NCBI RefSeq assembly: GCF_001424905.1 | Contig: NZ_LMCU01000001.1 | Span: 2,411,480 to 2,475,479, forward strand | From: Leifsonia sp. Root112D2 | GTDB lineage: Bacteria > Actinomycetota > Actinomycetes > Actinomycetales > Microbacteriaceae | Reading direction: 5' to 3' | Length of the DNA stretch: 64,000 nt | Shown: one piece after another, positions 6,989-15,047 of the stretch | Layout: each line of letters begins with the position of its first letter | How positions within the stretch are numbered: position 1 is the first letter of the stretch | The notes under the pieces: generated by a model | Database searches by the model: none | What the model was told of the DNA's origin: nothing | The model's input: the letters and a program-made list of their open reading frames with translations, nothing else | Translations under genes and position numbers: made by a program

Positions 6989-7609
6989 TTACATCCGCGA
7001 GGCCCAATTCTCCACCACGGATGCGGCGACGGCCTGAGTCTGTTCGGTGGTCGGGCCGGGCTCGGCCACGAACGCGGCCCGGCGGTAGTATTCGAGCTCG
7101 CGAATGGACTCAAGAATGTCAGCGAGGGCGCGGTGGCCGCCGTCTTTGCCTGGTGCGTTGAAGTAGATGCGCGGGTACCAGCGGCGGGCGAGTTCCTTGA
7201 TGGAGGACACGTCGACGTTGCGGTAATGCAGGTGTCCATCGACGCGCGGCATGAACTTGGCGATGAAAGCCCGGTCGGTGCCGATGGTGTTGCCCGCCAG
7301 CGGCGCCTGCTTGCCCGTCGGCACGTACTTGATGATGTACTCGAGAACCTGATACTCGGCGTCGGCCAGGCTGATGCCGTTCGGAATCTCCTCGATGAGC
7401 CCGCTCGTCGTGTGCATGTTGCGCACGAAATCGTTCATGTTCTCCAGCGCCGTCGAATCGGGCTTGATCACTATCGACAGCCCGGGGTCGAGAACATTCA
7501 ATTCGAAGTCGGTGATGACCACCGCGATTTCCACAAGCTCGTCGACCTCGAGGTCGAGCCCGGTCATTTCGCAGTCGATCCAGACCAGTCGATCCGAGGA
7601 AGTAGCCAT
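6989..7609 (-). CDS. orn: oligoribonuclease
   Basis: 3'-to-5' exoribonuclease of the DEDDh family that finishes RNA decay by degrading oligoribonucleotides such as pGpG. The 206 residues carry ExoI WIDCEMTGLD (Asp12, Glu14), the ExoII region with DRAFIAKFMP, the conserved RNVDVSSIKELARRW, and ExoIII with GGHRALADI. Length fits Orn (about 180-210). The start ATG 7609 lies 7 nt after TAGACT, suggesting a leaderless mRNA. Orn is normally essential. Confidence 0.96.
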   Translation of the reverse strand: MATSSDRLVWIDCEMTGLDLEVDELVEIAVVITDFELNVLDPGLSIVIKPDSTALENMNDFVRNMHTTSGLIEEIPNGISLADAEYQVLEYIIKYVPTGKQAPLAGNTIGTDRAFIAKFMPRVDGHLHYRNVDVSSIKELARRWYPRIYFNAPGKDGGHRALADILESIRELEYYRRAAFVAEPGPTTEQTQAVAASVVENWASRM

Positions 7610-7616
7610 GCCTCAA

Positions 7617-7622
7617 AGTCTA
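7617..7622 (-). promoter_or_regulatory. -10 box of orn (leaderless)
   Basis: TAGACT on the minus strand, 7 nt before the orn ATG. It lies directly downstream of the convergently oriented boundary with the patatin gene on the same strand. Confidence 0.55.
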
Positions 7623-8678
7623 CTGTTTGCCTCCGACTGCTCCGGATGCCGACCCTGATCCGGGCAGAACGGCATGCGGGTTCAGCAATGATGCGTAGTC
7701 GCCGGCCTTCCACTTAGCCCAGTCCCAGACGTTGAGAAAGCGTTGCGCGCTTGTGTGTCCGCTGGTGAACAGCGTGGTCTTGTCCGCGGCGGAGAGTGTG
7801 AAATCGGTCGCGCTGAAGCCCGTCGTGTCGACGAAGACGGTGCGCGAGGCGAATGCGGGATCGGCCACGTGTACCCGGTCGTGCGCACCCATCATGGTGG
7901 CCAGCAGCGACTTGGCGAGTTGGAAGTCCGTGGCATCCGGGCTCCACGTGTCTGTGCTCACACTCGTTCGTGCGGAGAGCTTGACACCCAGGGTGGGCCA
8001 GCGTGATGCGGTGTCGTCATGCCTGTCGAAGATGTCGATGGGGTAGTTGGAGAGCATGCCACCGTCGGTACACACAATGTGACTGTGGCCGGTGATCGCC
8101 GGATCGACTTCCATGCGCATGGGCTCGAAGAAGAAGGGGATGGACGCGGATGCGCGAACCGCGTCGGCCACCGATTGCGTATCGGCATCGACGCCGAGGA
8201 GTGCCTCGTAGTCCCACGGAAGGCGCAGCATCAGCCCGCGCGACACATCCGAGACGATAACGACGAGCTTGTAGCGCCGCTCCGGGGGTAGCGCGCTGCC
8301 GGGATCGTCATCCTTCAGATCCGCCCAGGTGCGTACCCCGTGCGCGGCCAGCGTGTCGGCGATCCAGTTGCGTAGAAAATCGCCGAGATACATCCCCTCC
8401 CGCAACAGCAGGCCGAACGCCGCGCCGAGATGCGGGGCGTGTGCGAAGACTTTTGGTTCATCCTCAAACTTCGAGAAATCGAGTTCGTCCATGATCGTCT
8501 TGATCTCCGGTGGAGCGATACCCGCAGCCAGCAGCGAGGCCACGATGGCTCCCGCCGAGGTTCCGGCCACGCGTGCAAAGGTGTATGGATCGTCGCGCTC
8601 CACGAGGGCAGTGATGGCCCCCACCAGGCCGGAACCCTTCACCCCGCCACCCTCGAGAACGAGATCTGCAGTGGGCAT
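7620..8678 (-). CDS. patatin-like phospholipase
   Basis: Predicted lipid acyl hydrolase of 352 residues. It has the oxyanion loop GGGVKGSG at about 10-17, the nucleophile elbow GTSAG (Ser41), and the catalytic-dyad partner in CTDGGML. A conserved F-FEPM segment precedes the dyad Asp. No signal peptide is present, so it is probably cytoplasmic or peripheral. The stop lies 10 nt upstream of the orn start on the same strand, but orn has its own -10 box, which here overlaps the patatin stop region. Confidence 0.88.
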   Translation of the reverse strand: MPTADLVLEGGGVKGSGLVGAITALVERDDPYTFARVAGTSAGAIVASLLAAGIAPPEIKTIMDELDFSKFEDEPKVFAHAPHLGAAFGLLLREGMYLGDFLRNWIADTLAAHGVRTWADLKDDDPGSALPPERRYKLVVIVSDVSRGLMLRLPWDYEALLGVDADTQSVADAVRASASIPFFFEPMRMEVDPAITGHSHIVCTDGGMLSNYPIDIFDRHDDTASRWPTLGVKLSARTSVSTDTWSPDATDFQLAKSLLATMMGAHDRVHVADPAFASRTVFVDTTGFSATDFTLSAADKTTLFTSGHTSAQRFLNVWDWAKWKAGDYASLLNPHAVLPGSGSASGAVGGKQ

Positions 8679-8857
8679 GGCAGCACCGCCTCCTCTCGCG
8701 CGCCGAGGCCGCGCCGCCCGCGGTGATACACGCGCTACGGCTGAGAATCCTCCGACAAACGGATGCTGTCAAGAGGGTGCTGCTGCACGGTGGGCGGATG
8801 ACATTTGTCACGCGCATCCGGGGACATCGGGCACTCTCCTCCGTAGCGCCGCGACCG

Positions 8858-8863
8858 TAGCGT
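8858..8863 (+). promoter_or_regulatory. -10 box of a leaderless gene
   Basis: TAGCGT, 6 nt before ATG 8870. The 190-nt space to the divergent patatin gene shows no other feature. Confidence 0.5.
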
Positions 8864-8869
8864 GAGGGC

Positions 8870-9310
8870 ATGAAATCACGACAGAGAACCATTCGCCGTC
8901 TGAGCGCCGTCGTTGGCGCCGTCGTCGCCGCACTCGTCGTCTGGGTGATTGCCGTGCCGATTCTCGGCATCGATCTGACCGTTCTCATGGCGGGTCAGTC
9001 GCAGACCGTCGGCGTACTTTCCATTGTCATCGTGGCGGCCCTCGCAGCGCTCGCGGCCTGGGGCGTGCTGGCCATCCTGGAACGGGCAGCCAGGCGACCG
9101 GGGCGGGTCTTTCTGATCATCGCCCTGGTCTTCGGCGTGCTGTCTCTTCTGGCGCCGGTCACCTCGGCGAACTCGGTGGGTGCCGGCGTCGTACTGTGCA
9201 TCATGCACCTGGCGGTCGCGGCAACCGTGACGGCGACGCTCGTCGGCTCGGCACGCTCTCGTCGGGCGGCGCGCACGCAGAACGCGCAGGAAGGGCAACT
9301 CGTCTCATGA
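8870..9310 (+). CDS. four-helix membrane protein (DUF6069-like)
   Basis: A 146-residue protein with four hydrophobic segments (about 10-35, 45-68, 78-98 and 103-125) and a charged C-terminal tail. The arrangement, with a LLAPVTSA motif before the fourth helix and MHLAVAA within it, matches DUF6069 membrane proteins of actinobacteria; their function is unknown. The stop overlaps the start of the methyltransferase gene (ATGA), so the two are co-translated. Confidence 0.7.
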   Translation: MKSRQRTIRRLSAVVGAVVAALVVWVIAVPILGIDLTVLMAGQSQTVGVLSIVIVAALAALAAWGVLAILERAARRPGRVFLIIALVFGVLSLLAPVTSANSVGAGVVLCIMHLAVAATVTATLVGSARSRRAARTQNAQEGQLVS

Positions 9311-9864
9311 TCGCCACCGCCGCGCCAACGGCTTCGTCGCTCTTTGGCTCGTTGACGGGCACCGTGCTCGAAATCGGTGCCGGTCGTGGCGCCAACTTCT
9401 CCGAGCTGCATGACATCGACTGGATCGGTCTCGAACCCAACGGCGAGCTGATCGACGAGCTACGGCGTGGTGCGGAGGCAGTCATGCGCAACCCGCGCGT
9501 GATCCGTGGCTTCGCTGAGAGCATTCCGCTCGACGACGCGAGCGTGGATGCCGTAATCGGCTCCTTCGTGCTGTGTTCGGTCGACGATCAGAAACGGTCA
9601 CTCGAGGAGATTCGACGCGTGCTGCGACCGGGCGGGCGCTATGTCTTTGTCGAGCACGTGGCAGCGAGCCGTGGATGGAAGCGACGGTTTCAGCGCTGCG
9701 ACGACGCTCTCTTCGCGCGCTCGCCGGGAGAATGCCACGTCGGGCGCGACACGCTCGCGGCCATCAAGAGCAGCTTCGAACGAGTGGATGCCACCGGTTA
9801 CGTCGAGCGCGAAGCCCTCGGAATCGGCTGGCCGCACATCGCCGGCACGGCGTTCGCCGACTGA
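9307..9864 (+). CDS. class I SAM-dependent methyltransferase
   Basis: A 185-residue cytosolic protein with the Rossmann methyltransferase motifs: VLEIGAGRGANF (motif I, about 19-30), the acidic GLEPNGEL at the end of strand 2, DAVIGSFVLCSVDD (motif IV) and LRPGGRYVFVEHV (motif VI). The pattern resembles the UbiE/thiol-methyltransferase 7B type (FVEHV). The start ATG overlaps the upstream stop; an in-frame ATG at 9196 would overlap the upstream gene by over 100 nt. The substrate is unknown. Confidence 0.85.
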   Translation: MIATAAPTASSLFGSLTGTVLEIGAGRGANFSELHDIDWIGLEPNGELIDELRRGAEAVMRNPRVIRGFAESIPLDDASVDAVIGSFVLCSVDDQKRSLEEIRRVLRPGGRYVFVEHVAASRGWKRRFQRCDDALFARSPGECHVGRDTLAAIKSSFERVDATGYVEREALGIGWPHIAGTAFAD

Positions 9865-9897
9865 GTTCGTTCGCCGCGGCGTGAGGCACTCCGGTCG

Positions 9898-9903
9898 TAG
9901 ACT
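9898..9903 (+). promoter_or_regulatory. -10 box of a leaderless gene
   Basis: TAGACT, 6 nt before GTG 9910, with no Shine-Dalgarno sequence between. Confidence 0.55.
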
Positions 9904-9909
9904 TGGGCT

Positions 9910-10170
9910 GTGCAACTCGTGCTCTTCACCTCCGCGTTCTGTGAGCCGTGCATGCAGACGCGCGCCGTGCTCGCCGAGGTTGCTCGGTTGCTGCCGCAGG
10001 CGACAATCACGGAACTCGATGTGGTGCACGATGAGCGCGAGGCCGAGGCCGCAGGCATCCGCAGCACCCCGACGGTGATCGTGCGCAACGCTGCCGGTGA
10101 CGATGTCTTTCGTGCCGAAGGCGTGCCCACCGTGCAGCAGGTGCTGGTCGCGGCAGCGAAAGGGCTTTAG
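9910..10170 (+). CDS. small thioredoxin-family protein
   Basis: A compact 86-residue thioredoxin/glutaredoxin-fold protein with active site FCEPC (Cys13, Cys16) after the first strand, and the cis-Pro loop STPTVIV that faces it. It could act as a disulfide reductase in the cytoplasm; partners are unknown. The start GTG 9910 is supported by TAGACT 6 nt upstream. Its last codons overlap by 4 nt the end of the convergent TMEM175-like gene. Confidence 0.82.
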   Translation: MQLVLFTSAFCEPCMQTRAVLAEVARLLPQATITELDVVHDEREAEAAGIRSTPTVIVRNAAGDDVFRAEGVPTVQQVLVAAAKGL

Positions 10171-10802
10171 CGGCTGCGGAACGGCAGCAGGTAGAAGAGC
10201 CCCAGCAGGATGCAGGCCGCCAGGGTCAGGTAGGGCGTCACCAGCCCCAGCAGCGCGGCCACGAGGTACACCGGGGCGGCGAGCACACCGCGCAGCAGGA
10301 GCGATCGCTGCTGCCGCAGGGTCAACGGTTCGCGCAGGAGATGCCGGCGGCGTACCAGAATGAGGTACTGCAGTGCGAAGAACACCAGCGACGTCACGAG
10401 GAACGAACCCGCGTAGACGATGGCCGCCAGATGCCCACCGGTCGGCGAAGTCAGGTACGTCGCGAAGAGCGACGTGCTGAACGGCAATGCCACGATGCAG
10501 AGCAAGAGCAACAGATTAGCCACGAGCACGGCGTGATCGGCGCCTTTCAAGCGCCGCAACGCGGCATGGTGGTTGATCCACATGATGCCGATCGCCAGAA
10601 AGGAGATGACATACGCCAAATAGTTGGGCCACAGTTCGGCGAGCTGGTTCGCGAGGCCGGCGCCGTCGCCTGGTTGCGGAACCCGCAGGTCGAGCACGAG
10701 CAAGGTTATAGCCACCGCGATGACGCCGTCAGAGAATGCCTCGACCCGGCCGATTCCATACTTTTCCACCGGCTGGCGGGTCGGCGCGCTGTCGCTGCTC
10801 AT
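10167..10802 (-). CDS. TMEM175-family membrane protein (putative potassium channel)
   Basis: A 211-residue protein with six hydrophobic segments. It contains the family hallmark RVEAFSDGV in helix 1 (Arg-x-x-Ala-Phe-Ser-Asp), a second conserved block MWINHH in helix 3 and a VANLLLLL helix. Bacterial TMEM175 proteins (formerly DUF1211) form potassium-selective channels of about 200 residues, so the length is normal. The gene stands alone, convergent with the thioredoxin gene. Confidence 0.85.
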   Translation of the reverse strand: MSSDSAPTRQPVEKYGIGRVEAFSDGVIAVAITLLVLDLRVPQPGDGAGLANQLAELWPNYLAYVISFLAIGIMWINHHAALRRLKGADHAVLVANLLLLLCIVALPFSTSLFATYLTSPTGGHLAAIVYAGSFLVTSLVFFALQYLILVRRRHLLREPLTLRQQRSLLLRGVLAAPVYLVAALLGLVTPYLTLAACILLGLFYLLPFRSR

Positions 10803-10916
10803 AAGCCATTAAGGCACAATTCCCGCACGCGGTGGCCGAACGCGCGGTCGCTTCTCTCCGTGCCGCGCATTGGCGGGTCTGTGAGAGCCCCGTCCTGTAT
10901 CGTGGAATCGCATTTT

Positions 10917-10989
10917 GCCCCGATAGCTCAATGGATAGAGCAACGGCCTTCTAATCCGTAGGTTGCCGGTTCGAGTCCGGCTCGGGGCA
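10917..10989 (+). tRNA. tRNA-Arg (anticodon TCT)
   Basis: A 73-nt cloverleaf. The acceptor GCCCCGA pairs with TCGGGGC, the D arm is GCTCAATGGATAGAGC, the anticodon loop is CTTCTAA, and the T arm is CCGGTTCGAGTCCGG. The discriminator is A and CCA is not encoded. The opposite strand carries the last 39 nt of the MFS transporter gene. Confidence 0.97.
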
Positions 10990-12342
10990 CAGTCCGGCAT
11001 CGCCATCCACGGCGAAACGCGGTCGCCGCACGATGCGCACGAACGGATCGGCTCGTTTCATGCTCACCCGAATGCCAAGCTGACCGCGGCGGGCCAGCAC
11101 GAGCGCAATCACTATCGCGGCGAGAGCGGGCAGTGCGCCCGAAGCGATCATCGCGGCGTGCGGCCCGAAGCTCTCGACCGCCCAACCCATGATCGGTCCG
11201 CCGATGGCCTGGCCGCCGAGCAATACGAGCACGTACAGCGACATCACGCGGCCCCGGATGCGCACATTCGACGACATCTGCACGAGAGAGTTCGCGGCGG
11301 TGATGAAGAGCAGGTTCGCGACACCGGTGCCCACCAGCAGCGCGCCGAAGGTCAACTCGGTGGGAGCGAGCGCCGCGAGAAGCTGAATGACCCCGAGCGC
11401 GGCAGCCCCTCCCACTATCGTGCGCAGCCGCACCGACATGCGCCGAGTGGAAAGCAGCGCACCCGTGAATGCGCCCGCGGCAACGAGAGCGTTGAACATT
11501 CCGTAACCCGCCGCGCCCACGTCGTACACCTCGGTGGCGAAGGAGGTGAGGAACACCGGCATGCTGAAGGCGAAGACCGCCAGGAACGCCATCATGACGA
11601 TGGTCCAGAAGATCGCGGGTTTGTGCGCGACGTAGCGCATGCCCTCCGAAAGCTGGCCCTTTCCGCGCGCGGCGATCGGGCTGGCGTGCAGTTCGGAAGT
11701 GCGCAGCCGGAACAGATTCGTGACGACAACGGCGCATCCGACCGCATTGACGGCGAACAGCCATCCGGCGCCGATGAGCGTGATCAGCACACCGCCGACG
11801 GCCGGTCCGAGCAGACCGCCGAGCTGAAAGATCGAGGAGTTGATGCTGATCGCGTTGCGCAGATAACGCGGGCCGACGAGTTCGTTAACGAAGACCTGCC
11901 GGGCCGGGCTATCGATCACGGCCGCCAGCCCCTGCAGGAACGAGATGGCCCAGATCTGCCACACCACGATGGAGCCGGTGAGGGTGAGCACCGCGAGCGT
12001 TGCGGCGAGCAGGACCGCAGCGCTCTGTGTGCCGATCAGCAGGTTGCGCTTGGGAAAACGATCGGCGATCACGCCGCCGAACAGGCCGAAGAGCAACATC
12101 GGCGTGAACTGCATGGCGACGGTGATGCCCACGGCGGTGGCGCTGCCGGTGAGTTCGAGCACCAACCAGTCCATGGCGATGCGCTGCATCCAGCCCGCGG
12201 TGTTCTGCACCAGATTGGAGGAGGCGAACAACCGGTAGTTGCGCACCTTGAGCGCCACCAGCGTCTCGCGCCACGGCGGGCGCACGGTCAGAACGGGCAT
12301 GGGGGCGGTCGGTGCCGCTGCGTCGGGGGGTGGGGGAGTCAC
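10951..12342 (-). CDS. MFS exporter (EntS/drug efflux type)
   Basis: Major facilitator protein of 463 residues with about 12 hydrophobic helices. The loop 2-3 motif GGVIADRFPKRN (consensus G-x-L-a-D-r-x-G-r-k) lies near residue 90, and SPARQVFV in the mid-part is typical of the MFS_3/enterobactin-exporter group. The start is GTG 12342. The C-terminal ~13 residues (ending EPDSNRQPTD) are encoded antisense to tRNA-Arg, so the true end may be constrained by the tRNA rather than by the transporter. A LysR regulator is transcribed divergently 139 nt away and is the likely controller. The substrate is unknown. Confidence 0.85.
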   Translation of the reverse strand: MTPPPPDAAAPTAPMPVLTVRPPWRETLVALKVRNYRLFASSNLVQNTAGWMQRIAMDWLVLELTGSATAVGITVAMQFTPMLLFGLFGGVIADRFPKRNLLIGTQSAAVLLAATLAVLTLTGSIVVWQIWAISFLQGLAAVIDSPARQVFVNELVGPRYLRNAISINSSIFQLGGLLGPAVGGVLITLIGAGWLFAVNAVGCAVVVTNLFRLRTSELHASPIAARGKGQLSEGMRYVAHKPAIFWTIVMMAFLAVFAFSMPVFLTSFATEVYDVGAAGYGMFNALVAAGAFTGALLSTRRMSVRLRTIVGGAAALGVIQLLAALAPTELTFGALLVGTGVANLLFITAANSLVQMSSNVRIRGRVMSLYVLVLLGGQAIGGPIMGWAVESFGPHAAMIASGALPALAAIVIALVLARRGQLGIRVSMKRADPFVRIVRRPRFAVDGDAGLCPEPDSNRQPTD

Positions 12343-12481
12343 GTAAAAGGATCCTGCGTCAAAAATGAGTTTCGTATGGCTGTCGGTTATGTCCGCGCTT
12401 TACAACGCTACGCGTGCCCGCTTTATTTCTGAACCCAATTGGAGCTATAACTAGGATTACGTTTTCGAATAGGAGGCCATC

Positions 12482-13336
12482 GTGTTCGACCCCGTTCTGC
12501 TGCGCTCGTTCCTCGCCGTCGCCGAGACGAGAAGCTTCACCAAAGCGGCGGCGCAGTTGGGCGTGAGCCAGCCCACCGTGAGCCAGCATGTGCGCCGTCT
12601 CGAAGAAGCGGCGACGCGGATGCTCGTGGCCCGCGACACGCGGGAGGTGCGGCTCACCGACAACGGTGACGCCATGGCGGGGTTTGCGCGCACGATCCTG
12701 GCCGCGCACGCCGAGGCATCCAGTTATTTCAGCGGTTCGGCGATGAAGGGCCGACTGCGCTTCGGCACCGCCGACGACCTCGCCATCACCCAGCTTCCGC
12801 GCATCCTGCGGCACTTTCGCCAGTTGCACCCGCAGATCAACCTCGAGCTGACGGTCGACCAGAGTGGGCCGCTGCACCGCAAGCTCAAGGGTGGCCAGCT
12901 CGATCTCATCTTTATCAAGCGCAACCCCGGCGAAACCGACGGAACGGTCGTCAGTCGCGACATTCTGGTGTGGGTGGGGCAGGAGAAGACGGTCATCGAC
13001 GAGGGCGCGCCCGTGCCGCTGGTGGCGTACCAGGCGCCGAGCATCAGCAGGCAGGCCGCCATCGACGCGCTCGAGGCGGCCGGGCGCACCTGGCGCATCA
13101 CGTGCAACACCCGTGACGTCAACAGCACCCTTGCGGCCGTGCGTGCGGGCCTGGGCATCGCGGTCTTTCCCCAATCGCTGATTCCCGACGATCTGGTGAA
13201 GGTCACGCGGCGCTTCGCCCTGCCCGACCTCGGCGAGGTCACCTTCAGTCTGCTGTCGAATCCGGTGGCGGCAAAGGAACCGATCGAGGCACTGACCGCC
13301 GCGATCATCGGGCGCGATCTGCGGCGACCGGCCTGA
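12482..13336 (+). CDS. LysR-family transcriptional regulator
   Basis: A 284-residue regulator. The N-terminal winged helix-turn-helix contains FTKAAAQLGVSQPTVSQHVRRLEE at about 20-43. The C-terminal two-lobed ligand-binding domain starts at about residue 85 (GRLRFGTADD). Start GTG 12482 has a strong AGGAGG 7-12 nt upstream. LysR proteins usually bind the intergenic region of the gene they face, here the MFS exporter. In many relatives the ligand is a small aromatic or the exported compound; here it is unknown. Confidence 0.92.
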   Translation: MFDPVLLRSFLAVAETRSFTKAAAQLGVSQPTVSQHVRRLEEAATRMLVARDTREVRLTDNGDAMAGFARTILAAHAEASSYFSGSAMKGRLRFGTADDLAITQLPRILRHFRQLHPQINLELTVDQSGPLHRKLKGGQLDLIFIKRNPGETDGTVVSRDILVWVGQEKTVIDEGAPVPLVAYQAPSISRQAAIDALEAAGRTWRITCNTRDVNSTLAAVRAGLGIAVFPQSLIPDDLVKVTRRFALPDLGEVTFSLLSNPVAAKEPIEALTAAIIGRDLRRPA

Positions 13337-13385
13337 GGCCGGGTGTCGAGGCGCGCTCGTTCACACCGGTGAAACACGGCGGCGG

Positions 13386-13391
13386 TAGGGT
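13386..13391 (+). promoter_or_regulatory. -10 box of nadE (leaderless)
   Basis: TAGGGT, 6 nt before ATG 13398. No ribosome binding site between. Confidence 0.5.
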
Positions 13392-13397
13392 GCCATT

Positions 13398-14219
13398 ATG
13401 CGTGAGTTGCAGGCACAGATCATTCGCGAGCTGAACGTCAAGCCGAGTATCGAGCCGGCTGCCGAGATCCAGACGAGGGTCGGCTTTCTCGTCGACTACG
13501 CGAGGCGCACCGGCGCGGGGGGCTTCGTTCTCGGCATCAGCGGCGGCCAGGATTCCTCACTGGCGGGCCGGCTCTGTCAGCTCGCGGTGGAGCGGATCGC
13601 TGCCGATGGCGGCTCCGCAGAATTCATCGCCGTGCGGCTGCCCTACGCGGTGCAGCACGACGAAGACGACGCCCAGCTGGCACTCTCGTTCATCCGCCCG
13701 CAGCGAGTCGTGAGCTACAACATCCAGCGCGGCGTCGACGGAATCGAGGCCGAATACGCCGATGCGATAGGTGACGATATGAGCGACTTCACGAAAGGCA
13801 ACGTGAAGGCCAGGGCGCGCATGATCGCACAGTATGCGATAGCCGGTCAGCGTGGGCTTCTCGTGGTCGGCACCGATCACGCGGCCGAGGCTGTCACCGG
13901 TTTCTACACGAAGTTCGGCGACGGCGGTGCAGATCTGCTGCCGCTCTCAGGCCTCACCAAGCGACAGGGCAAGGCGCTGCTTCAGGCACTGGATGCGCCG
14001 GCCCGGCTTTACGAGAAGGCGCCCACCGCCGATCTGCTCGATGACACGCCGGGCCAGACCGACGAGGACAACCTGGGGCTGAGCTACCAGGACATCGACG
14101 ACTACCTCGAGGGCGCAGACGTCGCCGACGAGGTGGCCGAGGCCATCGAGACACGCTATCTGGCGACCGAGCACAAACGTCGCACACCGACGACACCGGC
14201 CGATACCTGGTGGCGCTGA
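13398..14219 (+). CDS. nadE: NH3-dependent NAD+ synthetase
   Basis: Last step of NAD biosynthesis: adenylation and amidation of nicotinic acid adenine dinucleotide. The 273 residues carry the PP-loop SGGQDSS at about 48-54, the VGTDHAAEAVTGFYTKFGDGGAD block that binds ATP and metal, and LTKRQ. The length is that of the short NadE without an N-terminal glutaminase domain, so it uses ammonia directly. The C-terminal KRRTPTTPAD is a conserved tail. Monocistronic, probably leaderless. Confidence 0.96.
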   Translation: MRELQAQIIRELNVKPSIEPAAEIQTRVGFLVDYARRTGAGGFVLGISGGQDSSLAGRLCQLAVERIAADGGSAEFIAVRLPYAVQHDEDDAQLALSFIRPQRVVSYNIQRGVDGIEAEYADAIGDDMSDFTKGNVKARARMIAQYAIAGQRGLLVVGTDHAAEAVTGFYTKFGDGGADLLPLSGLTKRQGKALLQALDAPARLYEKAPTADLLDDTPGQTDEDNLGLSYQDIDDYLEGADVADEVAEAIETRYLATEHKRRTPTTPADTWWR

Positions 14220-14243
14220 ACAGCGCCCAACTCTCGTGACGGT

Positions 14244-14951
14244 CTAGTCGGTCGCGTCAGGACCGGTCGGGCGGAAGCCCTGGTTCACCGAGACAGGCTC
14301 GGCCGTACGTACCGGCCCGGTGGATGCCGCGGCGGCGGGCGCCGGCGAGGCGAGGGGCGTGGTCGGCCGGGCTGCGGCATCCGGTGAGTGCTGCTCGTGG
14401 TGCTGCTGGGCGACCCACGCATCCTGCTGCGCGATGAGCGTGCGCTCCGTGTCGGTGTTCTCGTAGCGCCAGCGGTCGAGGTCGTTCTGGAAGATGCGGC
14501 GCGCCCTGCCCGGCTTGTTCTGCCAGTCGATCAGGCGCTCGCGGAACTCGGCGATGGCCGGATCGAGCTGGTAGCCGAATGTCGCCGAATTGCGCTTCAT
14601 CTCGGCGAACTGGTGGCCCGCCCAGTTGGCGGCGGTTCCCGCACCGCGAATTGGCAGCAGGCGCACGAGGGTGTCGGCCTGGCCGACGGCGCGATCCGAG
14701 AGCACCTGCTCCTGCGGGGTGAGGGAGTTCCAGACGGACGCCTCGGTTGCGGCATCCACGAGCGCCGCGATGGCAGACGCCTTCTGCTCGCGTTCGGTGC
14801 GTGCCAGGAGCCCCTTGATGGCACCGCGTGAGATCCACGAGGCGAGGAGGCCGGAGACGATGATCGCGATTGCCAGAACGACGGCGCTGAAGATCACCGG
14901 CTGTGCGTCGGAGGAGGTGAACCAGTCTGTGAAGTCATTGAACCACTGCAT
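14244..14951 (-). CDS. single-pass membrane protein of unknown function
   Basis: A 235-residue protein with one hydrophobic helix at about 17-40 (VIFSAVVLAIAIIVSGLLA). A helical, charged cytoplasmic region follows (about 45-170), and then a disordered Pro/Ala/Thr-rich C-terminus. No enzymatic motif is seen. The helical part (DRAVGQADTLVRLLPIRGAGTAANWAGHQ) reads like a conserved actinobacterial hypothetical; I do not know its role. TAATAT lies 6 nt before the ATG, suggesting a leaderless transcript. Confidence 0.7.
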   Translation of the reverse strand: MQWFNDFTDWFTSSDAQPVIFSAVVLAIAIIVSGLLASWISRGAIKGLLARTEREQKASAIAALVDAATEASVWNSLTPQEQVLSDRAVGQADTLVRLLPIRGAGTAANWAGHQFAEMKRNSATFGYQLDPAIAEFRERLIDWQNKPGRARRIFQNDLDRWRYENTDTERTLIAQQDAWVAQQHHEQHSPDAAARPTTPLASPAPAAAASTGPVRTAEPVSVNQGFRPTGPDATD

Positions 14952-14957
14952 GCAGGC

Positions 14958-14963
14958 ATATTA
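14958..14963 (-). promoter_or_regulatory. -10 box of a leaderless gene
   Basis: TAATAT on the minus strand, 6 nt before the ATG at 14951. This is one of the best matches to the -10 consensus in the window. Confidence 0.55.
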
Positions 14964-15047
14964 ACCCGGCGTTCGGCGCGCGCAGCGCAGGCAGGCCGAC
15001 GGGTTGCGAATCTGCACAGCTGGCGCATGCTGTGACGACGTTCCAGG

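Noticed and set aside
10963..12432. 489-codon open frame on the plus strand
   Set aside because: Antisense to the MFS transporter, His/Arg/Gly-rich low-complexity translation; a typical shadow frame in high-GC DNA.
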